Source of the DNA: Rhynchopus sp. YZ270_cl-10
Lineage: Eukaryota > Euglenozoa > Diplonemea > Diplonemida > Diplonemidae
NCBI GenBank assembly: GCA_964035575.1
Contig: OZ037907.1
Span: 558,001 to 622,000 of the forward strand
Length of the DNA stretch: 64,000 nt
Direction: 5' to 3'
Below the pieces are notes generated by a model. It was given only the letters and a program-made list of their open reading frames with translations, had not been told where the DNA came from and did not search any database. Positions 31,426-43,983 of the stretch are shown one piece after another. Made by a program: the position numbers and the translations under genes. Numbering within the stretch: position 1 is the first letter of the stretch; each line of letters starts with the position of its first letter.

Positions 31426-34386
31426 CACGGATGCTGCCAGATCTGGCCAGATTTGGGGGCCAATTTCCCAGATCTGGCTCGTTTTCCAGATGTGGAGATC
31501 TTGTTTCCAGATCTGGCCAGATCTGGGAATCTGGGAAATTTTTTTTTTCAAAAAAAAAAAAAAACTCCCAGATCTGGCCAGATCTGGAAATCTGGCCAGT
31601 TTTTTTTTTCCCTCAGATTTCTGGCTATTGTCTCCCAGGGAAAGGGACTCTCGAATTTTTTTTTTCGCCCCTAAAAAGGGCTAATTTCGACGATTTGAGG
31701 CCATTTAAAGCAAAATTTGGCACTTTTGAGCATCTGTGGGGGTCTAAAACGTGGTTTTGCGAACCCGAAATTTCATGGTTTTTACCAAGGACAAGTCGAT
31801 TTTTGAAAAATCTCGAAAAAAAAAAAAATTTTTTTTCCGGGAAAATTTTGACCCCTGAGCAGGGTTTTTGTGTACCAAAAAGTGCAAAAAAACGCAAGAG
31901 TCGGGTGTTTTGACGATCTGGTACCGCCATATGCAGTACAGGGGCCCACAATTTCGACTTTTTCTTAGCAATTTCCTTCATAATTTTTTTTTCTTCGATT
32001 TCTGGCAAAGGCAAATCTCAGGCAAAAAAAATTCACCCCTGATAGTGGGTCCTTGGGTGTCCAAAGATGCCAAAAACACAAAAATTTTGATGTTTTGACC
32101 ATCTGTGGGCGCCTAAAACGCACTTCTCTGCCCAAAAAATGAAAATCGATTTTTCCTTAGCGTTTTTATAGCCGTGATTTTTGGGTATTTTTTCGCAAAG
32201 GGAAAAAAAAAAATATCAACCAAAATAGTGGGTCCTTGGGTGACCAAAAATGCAAAAAAACGTTTTTTTTTGGTGTTTTGACCCTTCAGAACCACCCAAA
32301 ACGCACTTTTGTGTACCAAAACACGCATATTTCAGATTTCCTCAGCAATTCCTTCACAAGTGCAAGGTGATTTTTGACCAAACTAATTTTGTGCACTTTT
32401 TTTGTGGTCACGTAACGCTAAAATCCTCTCCGTGATGCGAGAATTACATGTGAGAATGCGATAATGATTCTCGCATGCGAACGCCCAAAACCACGAAGGA
32501 GGACGCAAGCAAGGCTTCAGTGCACTTAGGTACAGGATGCGTCGTTTTCAGTTACAAAAAAGGGTACTGTGAAGCGGTTGAGGCACACACACAGACCCGT
32601 TGCAAAATGCATCTGGGACCCACGCTAGACCCCCCAAAAGCTGTAAAACCATATATTTCCATCTCGCGACCCCAGCGGATGTGGACTGAGGTGTTTTTTT
32701 TTGGGTGTTTAGAAAGGTTTTTGTCCGATTGGAGAATTTTTTCGGTAAGTGTTGCATTTTGTCCCCACTGAGTGTGCACTCAGAAAACACTCATCAATAA
32801 AACGACCTTTCTGTTCGGTAAAAAATAGTTATTTTCTATCGTAGTAGTGGGTTTGTCGTGCAGTGATGTTCTTTGTACCTGGAGAGTGGGCCGAGTGCAA
32901 GGTATGTTTTTAACCCCCCGATTTTCTCCCTTTTCGACATGTTCGCTATTTTTTAGCTATTTTTTTTTTTTTTGTCAACAAAAATGTCACTTTTACGTTT
33001 AAGGGGTACGGGGCGGCTTCTTGTTTGTTTGTTTGTTTTTTTGTTGTAGTCTCTACTTTTACATTCAATTTCTCTTAACAGGTACCCGAACCGACGACCC
33101 TTCATCATAACAGCGAAGCAGTGCCGACGGAAGAGCTGGTGCAATTATTTCAAAACCAGGTGGCGATCGTAAAAGTCGGGTTTATATACCAACTTTTCCA
33201 TTAACCCACCCCATAGACCACCCTAATTATTATGAAACTCTTAGTCAGTCACTGCTATAGCCATTTAACCCAGGGAGCATAGCTAGTGCAAGAAATTCGA
33301 CTTCGGGATCCGGAAAGTCTGTCCTCTGCTTGCGGAGGACTAGGCACAAGAAAATATTGCGTTCCCCCAGAAAACTAATTTTTGTCACAGTAATTTTTGC
33401 CCAGGGCATGCTCTTGAAGCATGGCGGCTTGGTGTGAGAAGGGGCAGTGTATTGTTTTGTTCTAGATTTCAACGGTTGTTAGAACGAGTCAAGTGGATGC
33501 TTATCTAAACACTGACTTTAGTACAGACCCGAGAGATCAGAAATGACTTTGAGGAAAGAACAAAGCAATGCATCTGTACCCGCACGCCAGGTTGTAGTTA
33601 CTTCAGAATTTTCTTAAGTTTGCATGAACGAGGAGGGGCGAATCATTCTTCGGGAACCATAGTTGTATACCATGGAATGATTTTCTCAAAAACACCACGT
33701 GGGGGCTGAATTCAATCCCTTAAGAATTGCGAATTCAGCCTTTGTAGAAGGTACGTCTTACTTGTACTTGTACTTGTATGCCGTGTCCACCCTTCTCGAC
33801 CTTACCGGTTCACATGTACGAATAATATTAGGCAGTGGTAACACCCTTCTCAATTGTGCAAACTTAAGAATTTTCTGCTGGAACTTACCAAAATCGATTT
33901 TCTTTCACCCCAAACACCCGCAACACCCCACCTGCTACTTCGGTAGCCTGTGTTGTTGGGAGTTGGTTCTCATGTTGATCCCCAGTGTTTTGCACTGCTT
34001 CTTCTGAGCCCAACGCTGTTTGGCCTGTCGACGTAATAAATACGAAGACAGGGCGGCGGTGCCAACAATTTTCCAATGATGTAACGTTTATCTGATTGAT
34101 TTATCGTTTGATATACCTTGTGTGTCCTACTTCGTAACTTGCACACACGAGCAACGTATATTGAACGGTACTTCAAGCGATACTTCGTTATGTCATTGGG
34201 GGTACCTGGAAAAAAAAATTTTCCCAGACGTCCCAGATCTCCCAGATGCCAGATCTGGCCAGATCTGGCCAGATCTGGGACGTCTGGGAAAAAATTTTTT
34301 TTCAAAAAAAAAAATTTTTTTCCCAGATCTGGCCAGATCTGGGCGGCCCAGATCTGGAGATCTGGCCAGATCTGGCAGCATCCGTG
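31426..34386. mobile_element. 3-kb TIR element E10 with 6-bp target duplication
   Basis: The left end CACGGATGCTGCCAGATCTG and the right end (its complement, at 34360-34386) are inverted, and TAAAAC flanks both sides directly (31420-31425 and 34387-34392). Next to each end lie palindromic CCAGATCTGGCCAGATCTGG blocks and AATTTTTTTTCAAAAAAAA hairpins. The interior (31600-34190) has no long ORF. It includes a region at 31900-32330 with repeats of GTGTTTTGAC, AAAACGCAC and GTACAAA that resembles 59060-59300, and a small TACTTG array at 33759-33778. Superfamily not assigned. Confidence 0.75.
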
Positions 34387-34392
34387 TAAAAC

Positions 34393-36094
34393 GCATCTCA
34401 GTCGAGCTCATGCAAAAGGGTGGTGAGAGGGAGAAAAATATGCCGACCTTTTTTTATTTCCATCTGTCAAGGGTAGGGGGGGAAAGGGGGGGGGTATATA
34501 GGGTAGCGAGGATGCGAATGACCTTTTATTTGTCTTGTTTTATTTTTCTTTTTTTTCTCAGCCACATCACAACACATTTTCTCTCTTGCTCTGCCCCCCT
34601 TTTTTTTGCTCCCCTCTTTTTCTCCTAAAATATATTCATCGAGGGGGATGTGGGGGTGGGGGTGGGGGGGGGTAAAAAAAACTCTATTCTTTTTGTTTCC
34701 CTCGTTTTTTTTTGTATTTTTTTTTAAAAAAATGAAAACCATATTTTCGTCCTCCCAGGGCTCTGACTGTATCCACCTTGTCATTTAGATTTGCAAGGGG
34801 GAGGGCTTAATATGGTAGGATAACCCCAAAGGAATTGATTTTTTTTTTGCAAATCATTTCCCAATCACATACAAAAAAAACACACATCGCAGTTCAGTAG
34901 AACCAAAAAAAAAAAAAGCAAATGAGAAGGCAAACACCCCCGTTTTGTTTTCTCCTCTCAAAAAAATAATAAATAAATGATAAACCAGCGTTGTTATGTG
35001 GTTCGTACTGCCCCCCTTTGAAAAAAAAAACACACACCCACCCCTTTTTTTCGCATTTCACTAATCCCCCAGATTTGCCACATCTTCGTATTTTTCTTTT
35101 TCCCTTCTTCTCCCTAACCCACTTTCCCCACTCTTTTTTTACAGTATTTTTTTTTTTTTTTGTTTGTCTTTTAAATTTTTGATATTTTTTTAAAAAAAGA
35201 TTTTCCTCCCCCTTTTCATATTCCTCCCCCGCTTTGAAGAAAAAAAAGGTGATTTGATGAGACGTTCTTCCACAAAAAAGAAAAAGAAAAAGAAAAAGAA
35301 GAAAAAAACTGGTCTGTTTCAACCCTACATAATCTCTTCTCCACGTCCCTGTGCGCTGCGCTAACAAAAAAAAAAAAAGGAGCCTCAAATAAAAGGATCA
35401 AAATTATGAGGTATTTTGCTTTGTTGTTTTCTTTAGAAATAACAAATGAGCACTCAAGCTTTTTATGATTCACAAAAAAAAAACAAAAAGATGAATATGC
35501 CTCTCGTGAAACACACATCTTTTAAAAAACCCCCCTTGAATCACAAAAAGCGAGTGGCAAGCAGCAGCTATTGGGGGGAATGGAGAAGGGAGGGTTGGCA
35601 GAAACAGAACGCAAAAAAAAAAAAAAAAATTTTTTTTGAGAGATCATCTTCCCCATCTCATCAAAAGCATAGTTTTTCCCCCCTTCTAAAAAAAAGGAGG
35701 GTAACAGGAGAAGAGAGACTCGTTGCAACAAGCGAATTGGGAAGGAAAACAAAGAAAAAAAAAAACCTTTGCAAGACCATCCCAATCCTCAGGTACTCAG
35801 TCACCTCACAAAAGAAGAAAAAAAAAAACACAATGTTCAGGGATAGGCCCCCACAACCCGCAATAAAAATGAAAAAAAAAAAAAATACCGTACCTCACTG
35901 ATCTTTCCCCACACACATCTTTTCCGAAAAGGAAGTGTTCGAACGTTCTCTTCCCATTACTTTTTTTTGTTTGGGTTGGGGGGATGTAAAAATAAAACAC
36001 ATGATCAAACGATAAAAAAAGGGGGGGAAATTTGTGGGGTGTCCAAGGGGACACAACCCGCATATTATTTTTTCACATAGATGCTGTTGAACTC
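34393..36094. other. Low-complexity intergenic, no gene seen
   Basis: Dominated by A/T homopolymers, purine or pyrimidine tracts and short Lys- or Phe-rich ORFs on both strands that reflect the composition. A repeat or gene boundary could not be recognised. Confidence 0.5.
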
Positions 36095-38903
36095 TTAATC
36101 ACGTGTGAAGTCTTTCATCGAACTCCGGGGGCCAGCAGGGCGCTCCTCGCGGGGGCGCTGCTCGCGCTGCTGCTCTCTGCGCTCAGTGGCTTGGCTGGGG
36201 CGCTGCTTGGTGTCTTCAGCGGTTGCCTCCTTGTCCTCCTCCTTTGTCTCCTCCTGGGGTTGCTGTAGTTGTGGTGGTGTACAGGTGTGGTAGATAACGC
36301 TAATATCATGTATTTTTGAGTGGTGTCACAAAAAAAGCATTGTAGAAAAGATGAATGTGCCTGTTGTGGGAAAAAGGAAATATAGTTACTACACATACTC
36401 TGCGGTCCTGGAGACGCTCGATCAGCTGGTCGGTCTTGTCGCGCACAAGCTTTGTCTTCTCACGGATGTTGCGGTAGCTGTGTGGTGGTGTTATTCAGAA
36501 GGGCGTTTTGAACACAATAAAAATGTACTGCTGCAAAAACGGTCCACATACAAGGTGCTGCCCTGGGATGCGAGGAGGACCTGGTTGGCTTCGCTGTCAA
36601 TCTTAGCGTCGAGGTGTGCTCCACGGATCATCTTCACGATGTAGCACTCAGCCTCCGCAGAGTCCTGTCCAAGCTTCTTGGCGACCATGCCGATGTCCAT
36701 GACGCTGTGGATGCGGCAGTAGTTCTCGAAGATCATCTCACGTGCCTGGCGCACGAAACGTTCCTTGTGGCGGCTCAGGAAGAAGTCCGCCTCCATCACC
36801 AGCTCGCACTGGTGCAGCGCCGCGTGCGCACCCTCAAGGTCGCAGTCCGACAGCAGCTTCTTCACAAAGCGTGTGATAGGGTCGCTGTAATACGCCTTCT
36901 CCACCTCAATAAGACGCGCAAGGTCCTTGTTGCGGTGCTTCATCGTAATGTGGCCAGACTCTCTGCCCGCACGCTTGCCGGTCTTCTCCTGCCCAACAAT
37001 GACGGCAACACTGAGGTATCTGATGAGGTGGGGGCAGATCGTCTGGATGACTCTGAGGTAGCGGTGCGAGCCGGCCTCCTTCTCGCCGCTGTACATGTCG
37101 GGGAGCCAGAGCTGGACAAGCTTGTCGAGACCCTCGTCGCAGAGCGAGTCCTCCTCGTTGCTGTAGTAGAAGAAGACGAACAGACCCCAGTGCATCAGCC
37201 ACGCGCGTGCCTGAAGCTGTGCCCCAGGTGTCGCGTACAGGGACGGCACACCGTTGTCGATCTGGTCCTGCAGCGCCTTCATCGTGTCAAGTGCGGCAGG
37301 CCAGTCGTTGACAAGCGTGTCCGCAGCCAGCTTCCCCCAGCGTGCGTCACCTTCGCTGTCAAGCCCGCCGATGGTAGTGTAGTAGTGGAGGAACATCTGT
37401 GCGTCGGCGTACGACGACGTTTCGTAGCACGACTTGGCGTAGGCGTAGAGGGCCTCTGTGGTGGTGTGGTGGTGTGGTGGTAGTGTGTAGTGTAGTGTAG
37501 TGGGCATACCGAAGTGGTCCTTGGTGATGTTGAACTCGTTGCGCAGGTGGTCCAGGTTGAACTGCGACTTCTTCTCGATCTCGCTCGACTGCTCGTTAAG
37601 CGCGTTGAAGATGGCGAAACCGTCTGCGATCTCACCCTCAGGGTAGAAGACGTCGAGGAAGGTTTTGCACTCAGCCTTCAGTTTTTCTTGTTTCGCTTCG
37701 AACTCCTCGTTCGACTTGAGCGCCTTTGCCCTTGCCTCGGTCACTTCGGCGGGGAGCTGGCTTTCGTCACATTCCTGAAGAGGTAGTGCGTAGTGTGCGC
37801 AAAGGGGTGTGAAACACGCCAGCCTGCATACCTTGTGCTCGCAGTACTGCTCGAGGTGGTGGTCAAGCATGCGCGTCTTCAGAAGCAATTCAAGCTCTGC
37901 GTTGAACAGAGATTCCTCATCGTACACCTGAACAGTTGTGCAACATGGAGTGGGTGGACATGAAAACAACATATTGGCTTAACACAAAACCTTCTTGAAA
38001 GATGAATACACACACATACACACATACACATTCTCTCTCCCTCATTGTTTTCACTATTTTCAGAGCAAATCATGCTCCAAAAACACTTAACAATACGACA
38101 CTGGGTCTTCAACAAGGACCACTAAGCACAGCAGTGCTTCGCATCACATCTCACAGGACCAAATCAACTCCTAAGACAAAAGGGTGGTAGGGTACATACT
38201 CCGTAGTCGACGCCCACTTTGCGGAGGTGCTTGATCACGTACACGTACGTATGTTTGTCCATGTATTTCGCGAGGGTGTGAGAAAGGTCAAATTTCCGGA
38301 GCACCTCGACCTGTGTTGTTTGGTGTGTGTTTGATAACTAATTAGGGGGTAATTCTTGCGTATATGACCCCAAAAAATGGCTGGTGCGTTTCTGTACGTT
38401 TTTCAATTAGATTTAAAAAGAGTTTGTAAGATGGACCTAAGCGTGCACAGTGCTTGGCTAACCGATAAACAGAAGTGTCTCAAAGCGCAACCGGCAGACG
38501 CAGGTATTGCATACAAAGTATCCATGAAACAGATTGGCAACATAAAAGAAAAGTGTATAATAGCTGAAAGCCTCTCGGTGCTTAGTCTGATTAGATTATT
38601 CTTTGGTTTATTCATCAGTCGGTGCTTAGTCACCTTGATCACATTCGTTATCGCGCTGGGTTTCCACAAGCTTGTTGTCAGGGGATGATGTCAAATAAAA
38701 GAATGTGGACGAGCTATCGTCGGGTGTCTACACTAATACAACTGATACATGAATGTGTCGTTCTCATACACCAAAAAGATGACCAGGATTTGTACGTTCA
38801 AAAAAATGGGGAAAATGCGCGTTCTGTGTAGTGGGGAAGGGAGGGGGGAGTGACATACATCAGTCATGGAGTCGAACTCCTTTTCGCTAGTTGGCTTTGC
38901 CAT
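36095..38903 (-). CDS. EIF3E: Translation initiation factor eIF3 subunit e, seven exons
   Basis: Exons: 38859-38903, 38200-38310, 37832-37927, 37510-37774, 36552-37455, 36399-36477, 36095-36262. The joined product is about 555 residues (human about 445). Start MAKPTSEKEFDSMTD. The N-terminal part aligns with eIF3e (LSHTLAKYMDKHTYVYVIKH). Exon 5 holds the helical repeats (EALYAYAKSCYETSSYADAQ; WGKLAADTLVNDW; AWLMHWGLFVFFYYSNEE) and the PCI/winged-helix end (ENYCRIHSVMDIGMVAKKLG; AEAECYIVKMIRGAHLDAKI). The C-terminal exon adds a Glu/Arg/Gln-rich tail. eIF3e is a core octamer subunit of eIF3 that binds 40S and eIF4G. All introns are GT-AG; introns 3 and 4 are 57 and 54 nt, and intron 4 is made almost wholly of CAC/TAC repeats. 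Intron 1 contains a family A repeat. Splice sites were chosen by frame and homology. Confidence 0.9.
38405..38690 (+). repeat. Hairpin family A, long compound copy in eIF3e intron 1
   Basis: Starts GTTTGTAAGATGGACCTAAG, later AGCCTCTCGGTGCTTAGTC, and ends CACCTTGATCACATTCGTTA, CGC and TTGTTGTCAGGGGATGATGT. Same ending as the copy at 39106-39212. Confidence 0.65.
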
Positions 38904-39105
38904 TTTTTGTTTTTTTCTAAACTATGTTCACCCACTGAGGTGCAAAAGAGGGGGGGGCTAAAAGAAACGACGGCGTGTTTTGTTAAATGGGTCTTCTTGA
39001 TTACTGTATATTAAAAAAAATGATGTCGTGTGTGTGTTGATATCGCTGTAGTGGTGGTGGTTGGTAGCGGGAGGGTGGAGGGTGTGATGTCAGACAACAT
39101 AAAAA

Positions 39106-39212
39106 GAAAAGTTTACAAGATGACCCTAAGCCTCGTGCTTAGTCACCTTATCATATTCGTTATCGTACAGCATCAGCTGCGCTGGCTTCTACAAGTTTGT
39201 TGTCAGGGGATG
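39106..39212 (+). repeat. Hairpin family A, full-length type copy
   Basis: AAAAGTTTACAAGATGACCC, TAAGCCTCGTGCTTAGTCAC, CTTATCATATTCGTTATCG, then CAGCATC and TTGTTGTCAGGGGATGATGT. On the gene-sense strand the unit would end in AAACTTTTC followed by T-rich sequence. Confidence 0.75.
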
Positions 39213-40499
39213 ATGTCATTTTCCCAGCCGGAGTTCGTAATTTTGGTACGATGTAGTGTTCGAGCATGTGCATGGTGTAGCGCGGGTACGTAAAAACTGG
39301 GCGACGGTCGTAGCCTATACGGGTGCGCCAATGGACCAAAAAAAAGGGGAACTTTTTTGAATCATTTCTTTCTTTTCAAACATAATGAATTCGAGAGGTG
39401 TGTGTTGTGCACCACATGACGAATAAACGAATAGAAACTGTACGGACACGATAGTTTTATTGGGGGGCGGGAAGGGAGCGGTTTTGTGGGAGGGATGAAT
39501 CATATGGGGTAAAGCGGAAAGTACGTTGTAGCGGAGAACCACTTTTCAACAAAAAATAAATAAAAAAAAAAAAAAAGGTGAAGTCGAAAGTGTAAGCGCC
39601 GGACGTCGGACACCAAACACAAAAGAAGAAGAAAAAAAAAAGAAAAAAGCATCATTTTTGAGGTAAATTCCTCTCTATGTGTGATATTTTTGGGTGTTCC
39701 AGATTTACGTTCCCAGACCGTTTTTTCAAAAAAAAAACATTTTTTTTTGATATTCTGTTGAAGTAAAGTGTCGCTACGTGCAGGGTGTCCATCACCCTAA
39801 CATTTTTTTTTTTTTTTTTTTTTGAAAAATTGTTGGAGTAGTGTAGTTGCCTCAGTTGTGTTGCCACAGTCGTGCAATCTCCACTGTGATACGCTTTTTT
39901 TTTGGATGCACTCTTCTTCTCTCTCTTTCTTTTCTATTGGGTGATTCAATAAAATCTTGTTTGATTGCTCAGATTGTTCATAAAAACAAAAACATATCCG
40001 GCGTGACACCTGAAGCAAAGGGCCCTATGACCCGCACAAAAAAAGAAAGAAAAAAAGTTTGTAAGATGAACCTAAGCCTCTCAGGCGTTTTTTACAACAA
40101 AACACACCCATGAAAATAGAAACGTGCAGACAAGCTGTTGTGGTGGTGTTGTTGTGGCTTCTTTGAGAGTCTTGGAGTTTTTTTTTTTTTCCTGATACCA
40201 TTTTCCTCCCCCTTTTTTGTGTTACTCACACCTTTCCCTCCAGGGCATGTCTTGACAAATACGGAAAGTAGTTCAAAAGAATAAAAGGTAATCGTAAGCC
40301 TCGCCGTGCTTTGGACACATAAAACCAACGAAAGGTTTATGAACCAAAAGACGTCGGGTGTCGTGCTTAGTCACCTTGAAACAAAAATGGGGATGCAGAA
40401 GATGAGCAAAGGAATGATCTGATTAAAAACACACAACAAGCTGTACGAATTCTTAAGAACGGTGCGCAACAAAAAAAAAATAGTGACTCTGATAAAGTA

Positions 40500-40575
40500 A
40501 AGAAAAGTTTATAAGATGAACCTAAGCCTCTCGTGCTTAGTCACCTTTTCATATTCGTTATCGCACAGCATCGGG
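40500..40575 (+). repeat. Hairpin family A member
   Basis: AAAAGTTTATAAGATGAACC, TAAGCCTCTCGTGCTTAGTC, ACCTTTTCATATTCGTTATC and GCACAGCATC. It lies about 25 bp upstream of an R2 copy, the same order as at 1146-1390. Confidence 0.8.
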
Positions 40576-40597
40576 TAGTAAAAGAGGAAAAAAACTG

Positions 40598-40685
40598 TTG
40601 ATTGCTCAATTACCCTGTTGGAGAGAGGGGGCGATTGGTGTATCGGAGGAACTATTTCTCCTTTTTAAGCTACGCTGTGTAGGTA
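40598..40685 (+). repeat. Dispersed repeat R2
   Basis: TTGATTGCTCAATTACCCTG, GGGCGATTGG, ACTATTTCTCC and AAGCTACGCTGTGTAGG, as at 1300-1385. Confidence 0.75.
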
Positions 40686-41214
40686 TAAGGATAATAATAA
40701 AAATCATTCACGGTCGCTTCAGTGCAGTTCTGAACAAAAAAAAAAAAACAAAAAAGAGAAAAAAAGCGTCCAATGATGACAGTACAATTGCAAAAGAAAC
40801 GTTCGCATAGCTTCCATCGACCTCGAAAACCCCTGGAGGGGAGGACTGCTCTCAGCAATAACTCTGAAAGAGGCAACAATGAGCAATCCATGGCACCGAT
40901 GCAGGCACCGATATGAAACACAAAGAGAGAAAGAGAAAAAAAAGTTGTCAACAATTCTCCCAAACCTCTCGTACTCAGTCAGAAATACAAAGCCTTCTCA
41001 GACAGTGTACATGGGAGGGGGGAAAGTCAGAAAACTTGAATGATGAATGCACCCGCTGTAGACACATATTGGGCTGTTTTCCGCACCTAGGAATTACCCA
41101 AAAATAACTGTTTTTTCCAAACGCAAAATAGGGAAGAAAACATTCGCAATTATTTTTTTTGTCCAAAGCGTTAGAGTATCGAGAGACACAAAGAAAAAAA
41201 AAAAACACACAAAC

Positions 41215-41340
41215 CACGTCCTGGGCTGGACGTTAAATTGCTGGATGCTGAAGGCAGGTACACTACATGTGTGGAGGGACCTGCTGGGGCCCTAGCCAGC
41301 GAAGCCATGAGGCCCCCCCCTAGGAAACTGGGGTAGAACC
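41215..41340. repeat. Dispersed repeat shared with element E4
   Basis: Inverted match to about 49040-49240: CCTGGGCTGGACGTTAAAT, AGGCAGGTACACTACATGTG, GGAGGGACCTGCTGG and CCTAGGAAACTGGGG are shared with small differences. Confidence 0.75.
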
Positions 41341-42365
41341 CTCCCTGGGCCAGTACAATGATGAAACTCTAATCTTTAAGTCCACACCACGTGACCACGT
41401 GACCACGTGACCACGTGGCGGCTGCTTTGGCATGCGTCTGTAAGGACAGCCTTGACTGATACTTTCTGTATTAGGACACAATCGCATTTCGGCACGTAGC
41501 TGGCTGAGTAAAAACACACACACACACACACACGAAGGACAAGAACAGCCTAAACTGTCTTCAATGCAAACGTTGTGGGTCTAAACTGTCTTTATCGCAA
41601 AGGTTTGGGCCTGAACTGTCTTTTAACAAAACGTTTTGGGCCCATACTGTCCAAAAGCCCCCCACACCCCCACCCCCTCATCCCAGACTTTGGAGACTAT
41701 AGTCACCTAAAAAGAACGGTAAGGGTTACGCTTGATGCAATCCCTCCACTATTCAACATATTTTCCCCTTGAGTAGGTTTACTTCTATTGAGACAAAATG
41801 ATTCATATAATTCATGGGGGGTTCAAAACAAAAAAACTTCAGATCAGGAGACGTGCATTGGGCCTCACAGGCACGCAGATCCACGCCAATAAAAAAAAAA
41901 TGCTGAAAAACAATTGTTAATTATTAGGCTTCTGCTACCTAATAACAGTCTTACAGTATCATGTATTTGTCCTCCTTAACACTGCCCAGACTGCCGTGGA
42001 CAGATAAGTTTTTGGACCCCGCCCCCCCTCCCCACCCGAAAGAACACCACTAGACAAGCAGAAGAACACTTGAAAGCTGAACGAGCAAGCCACAATACAT
42101 TGCGCACGCACACCCGGGCAAATGTTCCCGCACTAAGGAATGTGCCTGTGACACCTTTTTTTTTTCTTTTCAAAAAATATATAAAAAAAAAACAAATACA
42201 CACGCACATATCACAATTCGTTCTCGCTGTTGTAAACTACCTCCCCCCTTCTCCCACCCCTGAATCCCTGTAAGACGAACCGTGTCTTGTAAGGACACAC
42301 ATCTTTTAAAAGGATGAAAAAGAGAATTTTGATGAAACACATATTTTGCACAGAGAATAAAAAAA

Positions 42366-42550
42366 TAAAGGGTTTATGAGATGAGTCTAAGCCTCCTGTG
42401 CTTGGTGACGAAGTTAGTCACCTTAAGAGAGAAAAGAAAAGAAAAGCTTATAAGATGACCCGAAGCTCTCGTGCTTAGTCACCTTGAAAAAAAAAAAAAA
42501 GAGAAGTTGAAAGTGCAAACGCCTCACCGTTCATCGGCGGACGCAGGGGG
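42366..42550 (+). repeat. Cluster of hairpin family A (two) and family C (one)
   Basis: Family A at 42366-42425 (GAGATGAGTCTAAGCCTCC) and 42440-42486 (AAGCTTATAAGATGACCCG, TCGTGCTTAGTCACCTT). Family C at 42502-42550 (GAAGTTGAAAGTGCAAACGC, CTCACCG). Confidence 0.75.
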
Positions 42551-43983
42551 CACTGAAAAAAAAAAGTAAGGCAAGGTGAGTCTTAGCTTCATGCATAACT
42601 ACCTTGGGGGTAAAATGTCGCACAAAAAAAGGGGAGTGAAAGGTCCTAGCACAAAAGGTCTCTAGAGTGGGGTACGATTGAATACCAAACCCATTGGAGG
42701 TGGCGTGCATATACCCAAAAAGGGGGGGGTTTTTTTTTGTAGGGTAGTACGAGAGGAACTCCCATTTCTAGTCCCTGGTATCTACGGTTGTCCGATCGGA
42801 CAGTGCCGTGATGCTACCACTGGATGGATTATGGGGGGATGAAAGGCAGGGGTGTTGGTCGAATAAACCTATTTTTTTTTTTCCCCTCGTTTTTTCCCCT
42901 AGCAAATGAAGGATAGAACGTGTTTTGTAAAGATATTTTTCTATCCTATGGGAAGACGTCACATAAAAAAAAAATACGAAAAAATTTTTGCGGGATTTTG
43001 AGGAGTAGTGAACCCTCCCCCAACCCCACCCCCACCCTACCCACTCTGAACAGCGTAAAAATACCATACCCGGCGAAAGCAAAGTAGTCGCACACAGCAC
43101 CTTCTTATTTTGGATTATCCGAATAACGGTCGGTCTGCATGTGTTTTTTGGTTTTGTATTATTTTTTTTTTTGTATTAGTGTAGACACCCGAGAATGGGT
43201 TCCACCATTTTTTTTCTCCTCCCCATTTTCTTTTTGTTTTCCTCGAAATCTGCTATGCAAAGAAGGTACTATTTCAGTGCCCTCACAAAGAAGGGAGGCA
43301 AAAAAAAAAAAAACTAACAAAAAAAGGGGGGGAGTGAGGAACGACGCAAAGTATGATTGAATCAGCGTGAGCGGTAGAAAGGTGCACCCCCGAGTTAGCC
43401 AGGAGGCCAGCACTCAGAAGCAAAAAAAAAGGGGGGGGGTATGGGAGGAAGAGAAACTGGAACGGACACAAACACAAAAAAAAAAACCCCCCCTCAATAA
43501 GAGGAACGCATGTTTATCAGAGGGGAAAGAGGGGGGAAAAGAAGAAGGAGGGAGAGAGGGAGAGAGGGAGAGAGGACATTCCGTCTCTTTGTTTTGTTGA
43601 AAGGAACAGCGTTTTCGAATGAGAGGACCGGGGTTTATAGTTTTTTTTTTAATACATTGTTGGAGAAGTGTAGTTGCCTCGGTTGTGTTGCCACAGTTGT
43701 GCAATCTCCACTTTTTTTCCTCTTTTTCCCCCCACTGCAACCTACCGAGGTAGGCGTGACGCTGACTACGCGGTAAAAAAAAAATTTTTTTTTTTTTGGT
43801 AGCCACGCCACTGATACTAGCTCTTGCTTAGTTTTGTTGTTCCGCAACCACACTGCTTGTTATTGGCACCTTGCATTCGGTACAACCCCCCTCGTCAGAT
43901 ACGTTTCTCTTCTTTCGCTTGTTCCAAAAAAAAAAAAGAAAAAAAAAGAGAAAAAAAAGAACAGAAAAGTAGATGCCGAACAT

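Larger units (their letters stand above)
38904..43983. other. 5-kb intergenic region, dense in short repeats, no gene supported
   Basis: Contains at least six family A hairpins, one family B, two family C units, an R2 copy (40598-40685), a duplicated 60-bp unit at 39831-39892 and 43657-43715 (TGTAGTTGCCTC, TTGTGTTGCCAC, GTGCAATCTCCACT), three copies of CCACGTGA at 41390-41418, about four diverged units of 35 bp with AAACTGTCTT at 41570-41650, and many homopolymers. ORFs here have no recognisable domains. Confidence 0.5.

Noticed and set aside
36614-37483. 289-codon plus-strand ORF
   Set aside because: It is the antisense shadow of eIF3e exons 5 and 4; the minus strand has clear homology and splice sites.
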